Positions 33,575-41,982 of a stretch of 64,000 nt of DNA are shown here, piece by piece. How positions within the stretch are numbered: position 1 is the first letter of the stretch; each line of letters starts with the position of its first letter. The translations under genes were made by a program, and so were the position numbers. The DNA lies in assembly GCF_009807035.1 (NCBI RefSeq), contig NZ_WUBI01000002.1, positions 186,001 through 250,000 of the forward strand, in the 5' to 3' direction. Origin of the DNA: Paenibacillus dendrobii (GTDB lineage Bacteria > Bacillota > Bacilli > Paenibacillales > Paenibacillaceae). The notes beneath the pieces are model-generated. The model did not search any database. It saw only the letters and a list, made by a program, of their open reading frames with translations, and was not told the DNA's origin.

Positions 33575-34192
33575 TTATGTTTCACTAAGATTACTTTGGA
33601 ACCCACTTTTCAGTACGACTTCATCAAAATTATTAATGATTTGATAGCGAGATACTTGGAACCTTTCTGCCCACTGTTGTATTGTTTGTGTTTTATCGTT
33701 AAGTGTGATATATGTACATGTAGTTCTGTTGTTGCCTTGTGTTTTCATATCGACCCATCTGCAATTGCTAGGCTTATAGTCACCATTAACATCAATTCTA
33801 TCAATAGTGAGACCATCACTATAGCCATTTTCAGTTGCCCAATTATAAAAAATCATAAAATCCTCAAGCCAGGTTGAGCATATCTTAACTCCTTTCCCGC
33901 CGTAATATTTATAATTTTTATTTTTACTATTAAGACACTTTGACTTTATATCACACCATACGCTATAAAGCTTATTATCAGATAATCCATGTGTAATATT
34001 CACAATTTTTTTATAGCATCCACACGATACGGTGTTCTCTTTTAACAATGCATTCGATGAGACAAGTTTTTCGTTCCCGCAATCACATTTACATAACCAC
34101 ATTATATTTCTGGAACTATCTCTTTCTTCAGTTGGTCGAATTGCAACCAACTTATAGAATCTTATATTTGCTAAATCTTTTTTGGAACCCAT
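33575..34192 (-). CDS. HNH-family endonuclease-like protein
   Basis: 205 aa. N-terminal CKCDCGNEKLV and CGCYKK are the zinc knuckles seen in phage AP2/HNH proteins. YYGGKGVKIC and LTIDRIDVNGDYKPSNCRW form the HNH-like core, and the C-terminus has an HTH (IQQWAERFQVS). Probably a homing-type endonuclease. It overlaps the previous gene by 22 bases. Confidence 0.72.
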   Translation of the reverse strand: MGSKKDLANIRFYKLVAIRPTEERDSSRNIMWLCKCDCGNEKLVSSNALLKENTVSCGCYKKIVNITHGLSDNKLYSVWCDIKSKCLNSKNKNYKYYGGKGVKICSTWLEDFMIFYNWATENGYSDGLTIDRIDVNGDYKPSNCRWVDMKTQGNNRTTCTYITLNDKTQTIQQWAERFQVSRYQIINNFDEVVLKSGFQSNLSET

Positions 34193-34434
34193 TTTTTCAC
34201 CACTACATCCTTTAACTCAACCTCTACACAGTCAACTTCGGTTTGCCCATCCCATGGTGATTCATCTTGCATTTCAGTAGCTCCTTCAGAATAATGTGTT
34301 TGATAGAATTTACCTTCATGCTCAAATACAATCTTATGATGAATGCTCCATCTTGAAGTATCTGTAATTTCATCGACCATAGCACTGTACGGCAAATCCA
34401 ATTCATTTTTCAAATAACTCTTTTTAAACTTCAT
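34171..34434 (-). CDS. Hypothetical protein
   Basis: 87 aa, ATG with SD TGGAGTG. Its start overlaps the end of 34424-35326 by four codons. Beta-rich, no motif. It ends inside the HNH gene start. Confidence 0.55.
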   Translation of the reverse strand: MKFKKSYLKNELDLPYSAMVDEITDTSRWSIHHKIVFEHEGKFYQTHYSEGATEMQDESPWDGQTEVDCVEVELKDVVVKKWVPKKI

Positions 34435-35326
34435 CTAAAATCACTCCATATCCTTTACAGTGTTCGCATTCAACTAATGGTTTATTGATTACAATCATTA
34501 ATTCATCCAAGAATTTTTGGATAATATCTTTTAAATCATCTTCATTCTTTCCTTCAAATGGCTCAATTACCGGATATGTCTGGTATGATTTGGGGGCAGT
34601 TTCATAAACCTTAACAGTTCGAGAACGGCTATATCTTGTTTCGTATTTCGGTTTTCGCTTTCCAACGTCTACTCGATATGATTCTGGAGCATGTTCAATC
34701 TTCTTAGAAACAGAAAGACAAAAATCATAATCACTTGTAACAGATGCATACTTACTATCTATATTAGCTTTTATATATTTTCTTACGATATTAAAGCTCT
34801 CTTGTCGGGATAATTTGCAAGGTTTTGTTGAGAGAAGAATAGGATGAGTTGTAATATGATCTAGGATTGAGTGCTGCAACTGAAAGTCGCTTCTTACGAT
34901 TTCAAAATCTTCTAACTCAGCAATTACATTTAGTTCAAATTCAACATTTTCCAATCCTGGTTCAGTCAAATCGAATTTCCGTTCATATAACCCATATACA
35001 GACTCATATTGACCAGTATCCTCATCAAAATCAGAATACTGTAGTACCTTTGGCAAACCCGTATTGTAGTGTACTTCCTTAAGTTCGTACCGTACATTGA
35101 TTTGTTCTGCTGGAAGACTTCTTTGAATCGTTGTTGGCACACAAGGAACCTCAAACCAGTCACTCTTATATGTATTTTCAGGTTTTGATCCATCAAAAAT
35201 TAGATCTTTAATTCTAGAATAAAAATATGAATCATTATTGATATTATCAGAAACATAGACTTTAGATTTAGTTTTTATGGCAATCAATTTTAGACTTTCG
35301 CTTGCCGGTGCTTTTCCTCTATTCAA
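34424..35326 (-). CDS. Unknown protein with C-terminal CxxC motif
   Basis: 300 aa from TTG 35326. Mostly beta strands, ending CEHCKGYGVI, which resembles a DnaJ-type zinc motif but only once. Possibly a phage DNA-metabolism protein. No family recognised. Confidence 0.55.
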   Translation of the reverse strand: MNRGKAPASESLKLIAIKTKSKVYVSDNINNDSYFYSRIKDLIFDGSKPENTYKSDWFEVPCVPTTIQRSLPAEQINVRYELKEVHYNTGLPKVLQYSDFDEDTGQYESVYGLYERKFDLTEPGLENVEFELNVIAELEDFEIVRSDFQLQHSILDHITTHPILLSTKPCKLSRQESFNIVRKYIKANIDSKYASVTSDYDFCLSVSKKIEHAPESYRVDVGKRKPKYETRYSRSRTVKVYETAPKSYQTYPVIEPFEGKNEDDLKDIIQKFLDELMIVINKPLVECEHCKGYGVILDEV

Positions 35327-35370
35327 ATTAACATCTCTCTTTCTTAATAAAATTTACATCTCATGCAGAT

Positions 35371-35877
35371 TTAGACCCACTCGACTTTACGTTCAATTCT
35401 AGTTTTCTTAACTATTTGCTTTTGGTGCCATTGTCCACACCAATTACATTTTCTTGTGTTATTCACGTATGTATATCTACTGTCTGTCCCTAGCATCCAA
35501 CCATTATGTTCGGGGTCGAAAATGCAACGACCAATCTTCTCATATGTATCAAAAAACCAATCTGTAACGTCTAGTAAGTCTTCTTCTTTCCAAGGACATA
35601 AAGAGATAAATTCACAATTTCCTTTTTGAAGAACAGTATTCATAAAGTATCCCGTGAATTTATCTCCGTAAGGGCTGATGATTAATTGCATAAGGTTTGA
35701 AACATCTTTGGTAAAAGGAAGGTGTTCTCCGTCCCATCTGCTATGATGATTCCAATATATTCTCAATTGGTTATTAATATATTTATCCTTAGCAATTTTG
35801 TTTAAAAACCTATAAAGGTTCCAACTATATTTATCAGATTCGCCTTTGAGCTTAGGTTTAATTTTACTTAGATTCAC
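35371..35877 (-). CDS. Hypothetical protein with CxxC near the C-terminus
   Basis: About 168 aa. GTG 35877 follows GAGGAGG by six bases; perfect stem-loop 35899-35916 lies upstream. Trp-rich with CNWCGQWH, a possible metal site. Function unknown. Confidence 0.55.
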   Translation of the reverse strand: MNLSKIKPKLKGESDKYSWNLYRFLNKIAKDKYINNQLRIYWNHHSRWDGEHLPFTKDVSNLMQLIISPYGDKFTGYFMNTVLQKGNCEFISLCPWKEEDLLDVTDWFFDTYEKIGRCIFDPEHNGWMLGTDSRYTYVNNTRKCNWCGQWHQKQIVKKTRIERKVEWV

Positions 35878-35915
35878 TCTTCTCCTCCTCATTTCTTAAT
35901 GAAAGTCCTCTTTCA

Positions 35916-36131
35916 TCACCATATCCTTTGGCTTGCCTCATCAAGTAAGTGTTTAATCTCTTCAAGAGTGTTGTCGGCATTCGACTCCCACTCAGCAACT
36001 TCTTCTGCTGTTGCTTGTACTCCTAGATTTTGAAATAATCCACCTAGAAGTCGGATCTGATTAGATGCTTCAGCAAACCTTTCGAGGAATTCCTTGTCTG
36101 TATTAATGTTATATTTAATCATTTCCAACAC
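35916..36131 (-). CDS. Hypothetical helical protein
   Basis: 71 aa, SD AAAGGGGAG. Acidic and helical. No domain recognised. Confidence 0.5.
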   Translation of the reverse strand: MLEMIKYNINTDKEFLERFAEASNQIRLLGGLFQNLGVQATAEEVAEWESNADNTLEEIKHLLDEASQRIW

Positions 36132-36157
36132 TCCCCTTTCTAATTAAAATTTCTATT

Positions 36158-36394
36158 TCATTCGCTCTTGATAAACTCTTGTAAAGCTTCAACTATCTTT
36201 CTTGCTTCTTCTTTATTTACATGTAACGCCTCTCGTCTAATAGGTTCATTGGCATGCTCATCAAATTGAATCCACACGCAATGCTCTGTAGCAAAACTAC
36301 TTTCCACTATACAAACATCACCATTATATTTACTATGAAATTCCGTGAAAACTGGAAAGCCTCTGCTTGTGTATCTAATTGGCAAATTACTCAC
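36158..36394 (-). CDS. Hypothetical protein
   Basis: 78 aa, SD AGGGAG; perfect stem-loop 36400-36417. Ends ARKIVEALQEFI, a pattern seen in small phage proteins. Function unknown. Confidence 0.5.
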   Translation of the reverse strand: MSNLPIRYTSRGFPVFTEFHSKYNGDVCIVESSFATEHCVWIQFDEHANEPIRREALHVNKEEARKIVEALQEFIKSE

Positions 36395-36405
36395 TCCCTA
36401 TGAAA

Positions 36406-36600
36406 TTACAATTTCATCTTCTCTTCGTCATGCTTCTTCTCTCTGTAAAAATCGGCCACAAATTCCAATTCACCATTACTCTCGTTGAACGTTGGTCTTA
36501 GTTTCCGATGCACACCATATCCATTCTCTTCACAAATCTTCTTCTGAACGATTTCACCAATTTCCTTAAGCGTAAATTTGATTACAATATTTTCGTACAA
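36406..36600 (-). CDS. Hypothetical protein
   Basis: 64 aa, SD GAGGTGG. Alpha/beta pattern with VADFYREKKHDE. Its last codons overlap the stem-loop of the next gene. Confidence 0.5.
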   Translation of the reverse strand: MYENIVIKFTLKEIGEIVQKKICEENGYGVHRKLRPTFNESNGELEFVADFYREKKHDEEKMKL

Positions 36601-36648
36601 TCTATAACCACCTCACTTTCGAATAAAATCACGAATTTATCAAAAATC

Positions 36649-37206
36649 TTATTCCTCTTCCTCATACCACCTTCTGCCGTATTTGGCATAATCGATGCTC
36701 ATTAGTTTCGTGTGTTCTCTATGCCACCTATCCCTTTCTTCCTCAGTCTTCTTCAGTCTTCTTTTAATTCCATTTAGATATTCAGGATCTGCGCTTTTAT
36801 AAAGTTTGTCTGCTTCTCTAGATAATGACCGAATAAGAGAATCTTTAAGTGTTTTCTCTTCAACACCTAACCCTTGTCTCTTTGCCTTCTTTGCTGAATA
36901 ATTGCCATCCAGAATAACTCCGATGTGAGAGGGGATATCATCTTTTACTTGTTCGTATAACTCCTTTGGCATCACAAAGTAATTAAAATGTCCTACAAAA
37001 GTCTTTTTAGCCGAGCTGTAGAAATCCGATTTGGACACTTTAATTTCGTAGCAGCGCCAAGTCCCTTTTGTGTCATAAGTAATATAGTCAACTCTTTCTG
37101 CTCCAAACCAGCCTATTGTTACTTCAAAACAACCAAATGTTCCCTGCTTATTAGTGTATTCATATAAAGCCTTCTCAATCTTTTGAGTTAACTCAGTCTT
37201 TGCTAT
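36649..37206 (-). CDS. MmcB-like PD-(D/E)XK nuclease, ATA start
   Basis: 185 aa if started at ATA 37206, seven bases after SD GGAGG (37214-37218); no conventional start lies near. The extended N-terminus supplies ERVDYITYD and YEIKVSKSDF, a D...ExK active site followed by FNYFVMP, as in MmcB-family nucleases. An ATG at 37038 would delete the catalytic half. Likely a DNA repair or restriction-type nuclease. Confidence 0.65.
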   Translation of the reverse strand: MAKTELTQKIEKALYEYTNKQGTFGCFEVTIGWFGAERVDYITYDTKGTWRCYEIKVSKSDFYSSAKKTFVGHFNYFVMPKELYEQVKDDIPSHIGVILDGNYSAKKAKRQGLGVEEKTLKDSLIRSLSREADKLYKSADPEYLNGIKRRLKKTEEERDRWHREHTKLMSIDYAKYGRRWYEEEE

Positions 37207-37259
37207 TCCGCTCCCTCCTTTCTCTAAGAAATTCTCATTTTATTGATACATATGTATTT

Positions 37260-37526
37260 TTATTTTCTATGTAGGTTTTTCTTAGCTCGTTCGCTTGCTG
37301 CTTGACGTTGCTCTTCAGTCATCTCGCGTTCCTTACCAGAGCGGAAAGACACCTGGTTAAACTTTAGGTCTTTATAATAATGACCTCCCTCAGCTCCCAC
37401 TTTGTATGGCTCTGCTCCTACTTTGCGCAATTTTGTAATGATTGTAGGCTGCATTGTGTACACTGTCCAAGTCTTACAATCGTCATCTGATCTAATAAGT
37501 GTTTCTCTTTCCTCAGCTAATGCCAT
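37260..37526 (-). CDS. Hypothetical basic protein
   Basis: 88 aa, SD AGGGAGG. C-terminal EEQRQAASERAKKN is a charged helix. Beta strands at the N-terminus. Function unknown. Confidence 0.55.
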   Translation of the reverse strand: MALAEERETLIRSDDDCKTWTVYTMQPTIITKLRKVGAEPYKVGAEGGHYYKDLKFNQVSFRSGKEREMTEEQRQAASERAKKNLHRK

Positions 37527-37557
37527 ACAAATCCTCCCTAAATCTTAATTTCATCAC

Positions 37558-37685
37558 CTAATTGGTATCTAAGTCAATTCGCAATCGATTATTTACGTGA
37601 CCACAAATTTTACAAACCTTTTCATGAGTAAACCAGTCAACTTGTTTGACTTCCACTAGTTCATACTCATGCTTTTCTTAGTCAT
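37558..37685 (-). pseudogene. Small zinc-ribbon gene broken by a frameshift
   Basis: ATG 37685 opens a frame that stops after nine codons. The next frame gives HEYELVEVKQVDWF then CKICGH and runs to 37558 with no start of its own. A one-base change in the AAGAAAAG run would join them. Real frameshift, slippage or sequence error cannot be separated. Confidence 0.4.
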
Positions 37686-37694
37686 AAACTACCT

Positions 37695-37883
37695 TCACAC
37701 CTCTTTTAACAGAGACAATATTACCTTAAGGTCATTTACCTTTTCTTTATAAATGTCAATGCGATTTTGGATTAACGACAGCTTATATTCCAAACTATCT
37801 CGCTCATTCACTAATTGTGGTAGGAAATTGTCATAATGTTCTAGTTGTTGTTGAATATAACTTTTTGCTGCATCAATGCTCAT
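37695..37883 (-). CDS. Small coiled-coil protein
   Basis: 62 aa, SD AAAGGAG. Long helix with heptad pattern throughout. Function unknown. Confidence 0.5.
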   Translation of the reverse strand: MSIDAAKSYIQQQLEHYDNFLPQLVNERDSLEYKLSLIQNRIDIYKEKVNDLKVILSLLKEV

Positions 37884-37913
37884 CTTCTTCTCCTTTAAGA
37901 TGAAAGTTTCATT

Positions 37914-38078
37914 TTACTTAAATTCATTCTGGATTGCTTTAAAGAATTCTTCACTAATTTCAATACGGCTGGCCACATTCCAATCATCAAGTTGCATGTA
38001 ATACTTCCCTTCAGATTCTAAAGCAATTACTTCGCCATAATAATTAGATAGTCCAAGCAAAATAGGAGATGTTTCCAT
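37914..38078 (-). CDS. Small hypothetical protein
   Basis: 54 aa, ATG with GAGGATGA upstream. Starts METSPILLGLSNYYGEV. No family recognised. Confidence 0.5.
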   Translation of the reverse strand: METSPILLGLSNYYGEVIALESEGKYYMQLDDWNVASRIEISEEFFKAIQNEFK

Positions 38079-38114
38079 TTTAATCATCCTCATTTCTTGA
38101 TACTGGATTTTAAT

Positions 38115-38237
38115 TTAAATAATTGGTGACCTCGAACACACATCTTCCCATTCGCTTTTGCATTCCTCGTCGCTTAACAGGAGCAACTCTTGGTGATTGT
38201 AACCTATGAGGAGCAACAACTCTCTATAAATATCCAA
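38115..38237 (-). CDS. 40-aa peptide
   Basis: TTG 38237 follows SD GAGGAGGG. Leucine-rich N-terminus (YRELLLLIG). Weakly supported. Confidence 0.35.
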   Translation of the reverse strand: MDIYRELLLLIGYNHQELLLLSDEECKSEWEDVCSRSPII

Positions 38238-38252
38238 GATAATCAACCCTCC

Positions 38253-38489
38253 TCAAACAAACACCATTCCAACTTTATTCAACCTTACATACTTGCCCTT
38301 TTTAATGATTGTCTCGTTTGTATCTATGGGAAATACTTGATTAACGAAATATGTATCAGAAGAAAACAAATCATCTGTGGAATTTAAATATCTAACTCCT
38401 TCGCCATCCTTGATAACTATTGAGAATTGCTGTAAATCTTCTAATGCTATTAAATCGCCTCTTTGCGGATAGGGTGATAGTATCTGCAT
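38253..38489 (-). CDS. Hypothetical beta-rich protein
   Basis: 78 aa, ATG with SD GAGGAGG. Two strand-rich halves (RGDLIALED, KYVRLNKVGMVFV) suggest an SH3-like barrel. Function unknown. Confidence 0.5.
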   Translation of the reverse strand: MQILSPYPQRGDLIALEDLQQFSIVIKDGEGVRYLNSTDDLFSSDTYFVNQVFPIDTNETIIKKGKYVRLNKVGMVFV

Positions 38490-38502
38490 TTATTTACCTC
38501 CT

Positions 38503-38664
38503 CTAACCTTCTCTAGAGCAACTACAACTACTCATTTGCCCATCATCAAGTTCCGCTGCATTAACAAACGCTAAAACCGATTTTGCTAACTGCTCTGCAT
38601 CATTCCTTGTAAAATGTTCTCTAATAAAAATCTCCACTATTTCTTCGTAATCATTAGATTTCAT
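38503..38664 (-). CDS. Small hypothetical protein
   Basis: 53 aa, ATG with SD GAGGTGG. Helical; ends SSCSCSRE. Its stop lies inside the SD region of the next gene. Confidence 0.5.
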   Translation of the reverse strand: MKSNDYEEIVEIFIREHFTRNDAEQLAKSVLAFVNAAELDDGQMSSCSCSREG

Positions 38665-38709
38665 AAACCACCTCTTCAAACGAAATGCTGATTTAGTTAA
38701 AAGTTAAAC

Positions 38710-38886
38710 TTAATATTCATCTCTGTCTGTTCTTTCTAAAAGATACGCCTTTAATTCTTCTAGTGAAATTTTCCTAGAATGATCTCTTGAATACCATTCC
38801 CCATTATCATAGAAAACTACTTCTTTGCCGTAATCCCTATCCAACACTTCCTTGATCATGCGGACATATGCCATCAACTCGTTCAA
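38710..38886 (-). CDS. Small hypothetical protein
   Basis: 58 aa from TTG 38886, eight bases after SD AAGGAG. Helical, ending LEERTDRDEY-like charged tail. Function unknown. Confidence 0.45.
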   Translation of the reverse strand: MNELMAYVRMIKEVLDRDYGKEVVFYDNGEWYSRDHSRKISLEELKAYLLERTDRDEY

Positions 38887-38889
38887 ACA

Positions 38890-39423
38890 TCATTCTCCTT
38901 TCATCAAGTCAAAATCAAACTGACTCAATATATTTAACAATCGTTCAACTTTTGGTGCTCTCCAGGCCGTCATTGCATATGTATGTGCCTTACTTGTATA
39001 GTGATAGTGATTAAATCTTAAGTGTGTTTTTGCTTCTTCTTTTGTTAGAAACATAGTGTTAGGGACAATAAATTCTTCTTCTTTAACAAAGACTGAACCA
39101 AAGTATCCATTATCGTTCATGTTGTCTATGATGTATTGCCAAAGGAAATCAAAGTCGTCTTCACTCAAATACCATCTTACTTCATCATCAATTTCTTCTT
39201 CGTAATATTCTTCAATAAACTCTTTCAGATCATTAAAACTCTTAAATACCACATGATCTCCATCGTTATGGAAATATTCATACTCTCCACAATCGTAATC
39301 TTCGTGTCCAGGGATTTTTCTATAATCCATAATCACCCAGAAGCGCGGTGCAGCCTGAAAATCATGTTCTTGGGTGTTTAGTTCCTGCTGCAGTTCCTTC
39401 AAAAATTGAATATCTTCGTTCAT
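38890..39423 (-). CDS. Acidic hypothetical protein
   Basis: 177 aa, ATG with AAGGAG upstream. Very rich in Asp, Glu and aromatic residues. No recognised fold. Possible DNA mimic only by composition. Confidence 0.55.
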   Translation of the reverse strand: MNEDIQFLKELQQELNTQEHDFQAAPRFWVIMDYRKIPGHEDYDCGEYEYFHNDGDHVVFKSFNDLKEFIEEYYEEEIDDEVRWYLSEDDFDFLWQYIIDNMNDNGYFGSVFVKEEEFIVPNTMFLTKEEAKTHLRFNHYHYTSKAHTYAMTAWRAPKVERLLNILSQFDFDLMKGE

Positions 39424-39472
39424 TTACACGCTCCTTTTCTTAATGAAGTATCAATTTTAATCACTATTTCAG

Positions 39473-39775
39473 TCAAAAGTTTCGATTACGGATTCTTCTA
39501 ACTTTATTTCTCTTATGAATTTCAATAATTCTTCCTTTTTCATCTGGGAGCATACGAGCTTCGACCTTCATAATATAATCAGTTGTGATTGATCTTGGAA
39601 TGTGATGGTTGCGATAAGAGCAATCTGATTTTTTATCTATCTCTATCGGAAAATCTTTTAACCTCTTGATTCTTATATCAAAAGTGCCCTCTGTATTTGT
39701 ATCTTTATAGCCTCTCATTATTAAAGCGTATGTATCATCTTTATTTTTCTTAATTGTTATTTCATCGAACAAAAC
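39473..39775 (-). CDS. Hypothetical basic protein
   Basis: About 100 aa from TTG 39775, after SD GGGAGG. Basic C-terminus (RNKVRRIRNRN). It overlaps the end of the upstream gene by 14 bases. Confidence 0.5.
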   Translation of the reverse strand, partial: VLFDEITIKKNKDDTYALIMRGYKDTNTEGTFDIRIKRLKDFPIEIDKKSDCSYRNHHIPRSITTDYIMKVEARMLPDEKGRIIEIHKRNKVRRIRNRNF

Positions 39776-39959
39776 TTTTATCCTCCCACGGAGCAAAGTT
39801 GTCCTCTGATGTATCTTCTTTTACATAGCCGCCCAATTCTTTATATCTCTTTTCCAATTTATTCATTAGCTCTGATTCTTCATCAGATAGTCCAAATGAT
39901 ACCTGTTCTCTATCCAGTAAAAGAAGAATAAGCTTCAACTCATTTACATCTAAATCCAA
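39762..39959 (-). CDS. Hypothetical acidic protein
   Basis: 65 aa from TTG 39959, SD GAGGAG. Helical and acidic. Function unknown. Confidence 0.5.
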   Translation of the reverse strand: MDLDVNELKLILLLLDREQVSFGLSDEESELMNKLEKRYKELGGYVKEDTSEDNFAPWEDKSFVR

Positions 39960-39990
39960 AATAACATCTCCTCTTAAAATCCTAGTTTCA

Positions 39991-40302
39991 TCAAAACTTA
40001 ACCTGTAGCCTATCCTGAACAGACAAGTCTAAATATTCATATTTCAACATCTTTCTTCCGATTAATTCAAACACCATAGCTTTATATGTAGGAGCATTGT
40101 TCAAAAAATTTTCTCCCTTGTGCCCCTCTCTTCTTTCACACAAGTGAATACAGTTTAAAAGATGCAAATCACGCATATCGGAAATGACAAGCCTTTTCCC
40201 TTCAGCAGTTACCCATACCAATTCATTGACCTTGGACTTGTTATAGCGAAAATCCATTCGTTCTAATTCTTTATTTAAATAATACTCAGCCATTTCAGCC
40301 AA
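39991..40302 (-). CDS. Hypothetical protein
   Basis: 103 aa; TTG 40302 or ATG 40293. SD AAAGGAG is far from both (14 bases or more), so the start is uncertain. Helical, with LHLLNCIHLCERR. No family recognised. Confidence 0.5.
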   Translation of the reverse strand: MAEMAEYYLNKELERMDFRYNKSKVNELVWVTAEGKRLVISDMRDLHLLNCIHLCERREGHKGENFLNNAPTYKAMVFELIGRKMLKYEYLDLSVQDRLQVKF

Positions 40303-40340
40303 AACTTATCTATAACTCCTTTCTCGATGAAATACAGGTT

Positions 40341-40493
40341 TTACTTAGTTTTTATTTTACTCTGATATAGTTCCACAAGTTCTACATCACTTAGCAACCT
40401 CAAATCGTTCAAGCGAAGTTTGTGATTAATTACTAGTTTGCTTATTATCAAGTGCCTATCTGTGTTATTAAGAAATAACAATTCTGGAAACAT
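40341..40493 (-). CDS. 50-aa basic helical protein
   Basis: ATG 40493, weak SD GGGAAG that lies in the end of the upstream gene. Leucine-rich helices (LRLNDLRLLSDVELVELY). Function unknown. Confidence 0.45.
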   Translation of the reverse strand: MFPELLFLNNTDRHLIISKLVINHKLRLNDLRLLSDVELVELYQSKIKTK

Positions 40494-40498
40494 AAATA

Positions 40499-40672
40499 TC
40501 AACTTCCCGCTAATTTGTCTATAAACTCCTGAACCTTTAAACCAAATTCCTTCCTTGCCTCTAGTGCTGCCTGTATCACATGGTTCACGTCTCGATTATT
40601 CTCCAATACATCACTAACTAAGTCTTCAATGGATGTCTCGGATATGTATTTGATGGTTTTCAAACGCTTCAT
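40499..40672 (-). CDS. 57-aa helical protein
   Basis: ATG 40672 overlaps the TAA of the upstream gene (TAATG). Helical. Part of a tightly packed trio of small genes (40341-40812). Confidence 0.5.
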   Translation of the reverse strand: MKRLKTIKYISETSIEDLVSDVLENNRDVNHVIQAALEARKEFGLKVQEFIDKLAGS

Positions 40673-40812
40673 TAAAATTTCTCCATCTCATTTTCAACGA
40701 CTTCTTTGATATCCTCTAACTTATCCCTCAGTTCCTGCAACTCACTATAGCTGCAGTCTCCATCTTCAAGGTATCTGAACAACTCAGCGAACCGCTCAAA
40801 GTTTACTGACAT
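40672..40812 (-). CDS. 46-aa acidic protein
   Basis: ATG 40812 with SD AAGGAG. Acidic, helical. Coupled to the next gene by TAATG overlap. Confidence 0.5.
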   Translation of the reverse strand: MSVNFERFAELFRYLEDGDCSYSELQELRDKLEDIKEVVENEMEKF

Positions 40813-40827
40813 CAATTTACTCACTCC

Positions 40828-41352
40828 TTAATTGGAATTTTCAACTTTCATAATGTACTCGATAATGTTTACTGCTTTATCGAACTCATAGTTAATGACT
40901 TGGTAATCAAATCTCTTCTTCCGGAATTTAAGGCCATCTCCATTAATCCGCGAAAGCATCTGATCGACATCATCTCCACGTACGAACATTCTCTTCATTC
41001 GGGCTTTCTTATCTACCTTGAGATAAATAGTTACGAACTCAATATCTTTAACATTTTCCTTGAGATATGTAATTCCGTCAGGATCAATTACATATATATC
41101 TGTCTCATTTAACTGCTTCTTCGTACTAAAATAATGATTTCCATCAAAATATGTATAAGCTGCTATATCATCATTCTCTTTAAATTTCTCGTACTCTTCA
41201 TAACTGCAAAAAGTGTGACCCCATTCATTTTCACTTCGAGGACTTCTTGTTGTATAGGATTGCAGCACATTGTATCCTTTTTGCTCAAGTGCTTTGGCTA
41301 CCTCTGTCTTACCGGCTCCAGAGTAAGCCATTAAACAATAGACTTTCTTCAT
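40828..41352 (-). CDS. Guanylate-kinase-like nucleotide kinase
   Basis: 174 aa. P-loop MAYSGAGKTEVAK at residues 8-20, then SYTTRSPRSENEWGH, the GMP-binding TTRxxR segment of guanylate kinases, and VFVRGDD. Likely phosphorylates a nucleoside monophosphate to feed phage DNA synthesis. It overlaps the 3D-domain gene by four bases. Confidence 0.78.
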   Translation of the reverse strand: MKKVYCLMAYSGAGKTEVAKALEQKGYNVLQSYTTRSPRSENEWGHTFCSYEEYEKFKENDDIAAYTYFDGNHYFSTKKQLNETDIYVIDPDGITYLKENVKDIEFVTIYLKVDKKARMKRMFVRGDDVDQMLSRINGDGLKFRKKRFDYQVINYEFDKAVNIIEYIMKVENSN

Positions 41353-41876
41353 TTCTTCACACCCATTTTAATTATTTTAACTTTCAATTTTTGTTTTCCA
41401 AATTGAATTGCCCTTTTATGACTATCGAAATACAAATCAAGCCGCGCGCCCTTAATTGCTCCCCCAGTATCAGTAACTACACGCTCTCCAACATTCTCTA
41501 TGTAAATAACCGTTCCCAACGGTAAAACTCTCGGATCGGCGCTTACTGTGCGTCCTTCAATGGTCTTTTCTCCGCTTTTGGTAATGCCGTAATCCTTATC
41601 ACCTGGACGTTTTTGCGTGGACTTGTATCCGTTATCATAAGCGGTAACAATGTAAGTTTTCCATTCCGTTTCAGATTTGCTGGAATTATTTACGTTCTTC
41701 TGTACCTCTTCTTCCTTCTGTTCTTGCTTAACCACTATTTCTGACTTCTCCAACGTCTCAACTTGAACACTTTGCTTATGTATAGTGTTTGCTGCCTCCT
41801 GTGCCTTCATAACACTCTCTAATTCAGTCTTATTTGCTGATAGTGTTAGTAGCAAGAAGAGAATAAAACTTCCCAT
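41349..41876 (-). CDS. Secreted or anchored 3D-domain protein
   Basis: About 175 aa. Hydrophobic N-terminus (FILFLLLTLS) acts as signal or anchor, then a charged linker. The C-terminal 3D domain is clear: VTAYD, RTVSADPRVLPLGT, VVTDTGGAIKGARLDLY with the three conserved Asp. Related to SPbeta YorM and cell-wall MltA-like enzymes, so it may act on peptidoglycan. Confidence 0.8.
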   Translation of the reverse strand: MGSFILFLLLTLSANKTELESVMKAQEAANTIHKQSVQVETLEKSEIVVKQEQKEEEVQKNVNNSSKSETEWKTYIVTAYDNGYKSTQKRPGDKDYGITKSGEKTIEGRTVSADPRVLPLGTVIYIENVGERVVTDTGGAIKGARLDLYFDSHKRAIQFGKQKLKVKIIKMGVKK

Positions 41877-41982
41877 AATCACGCTCCTGGTTGATTAGAT
41901 AATTAAATTTAAGCCCCACTCTTACAAGTGAGGCTATTTACTATACTTCTTGATAAACTCTGTCTTTCATTAAAACTATGTA

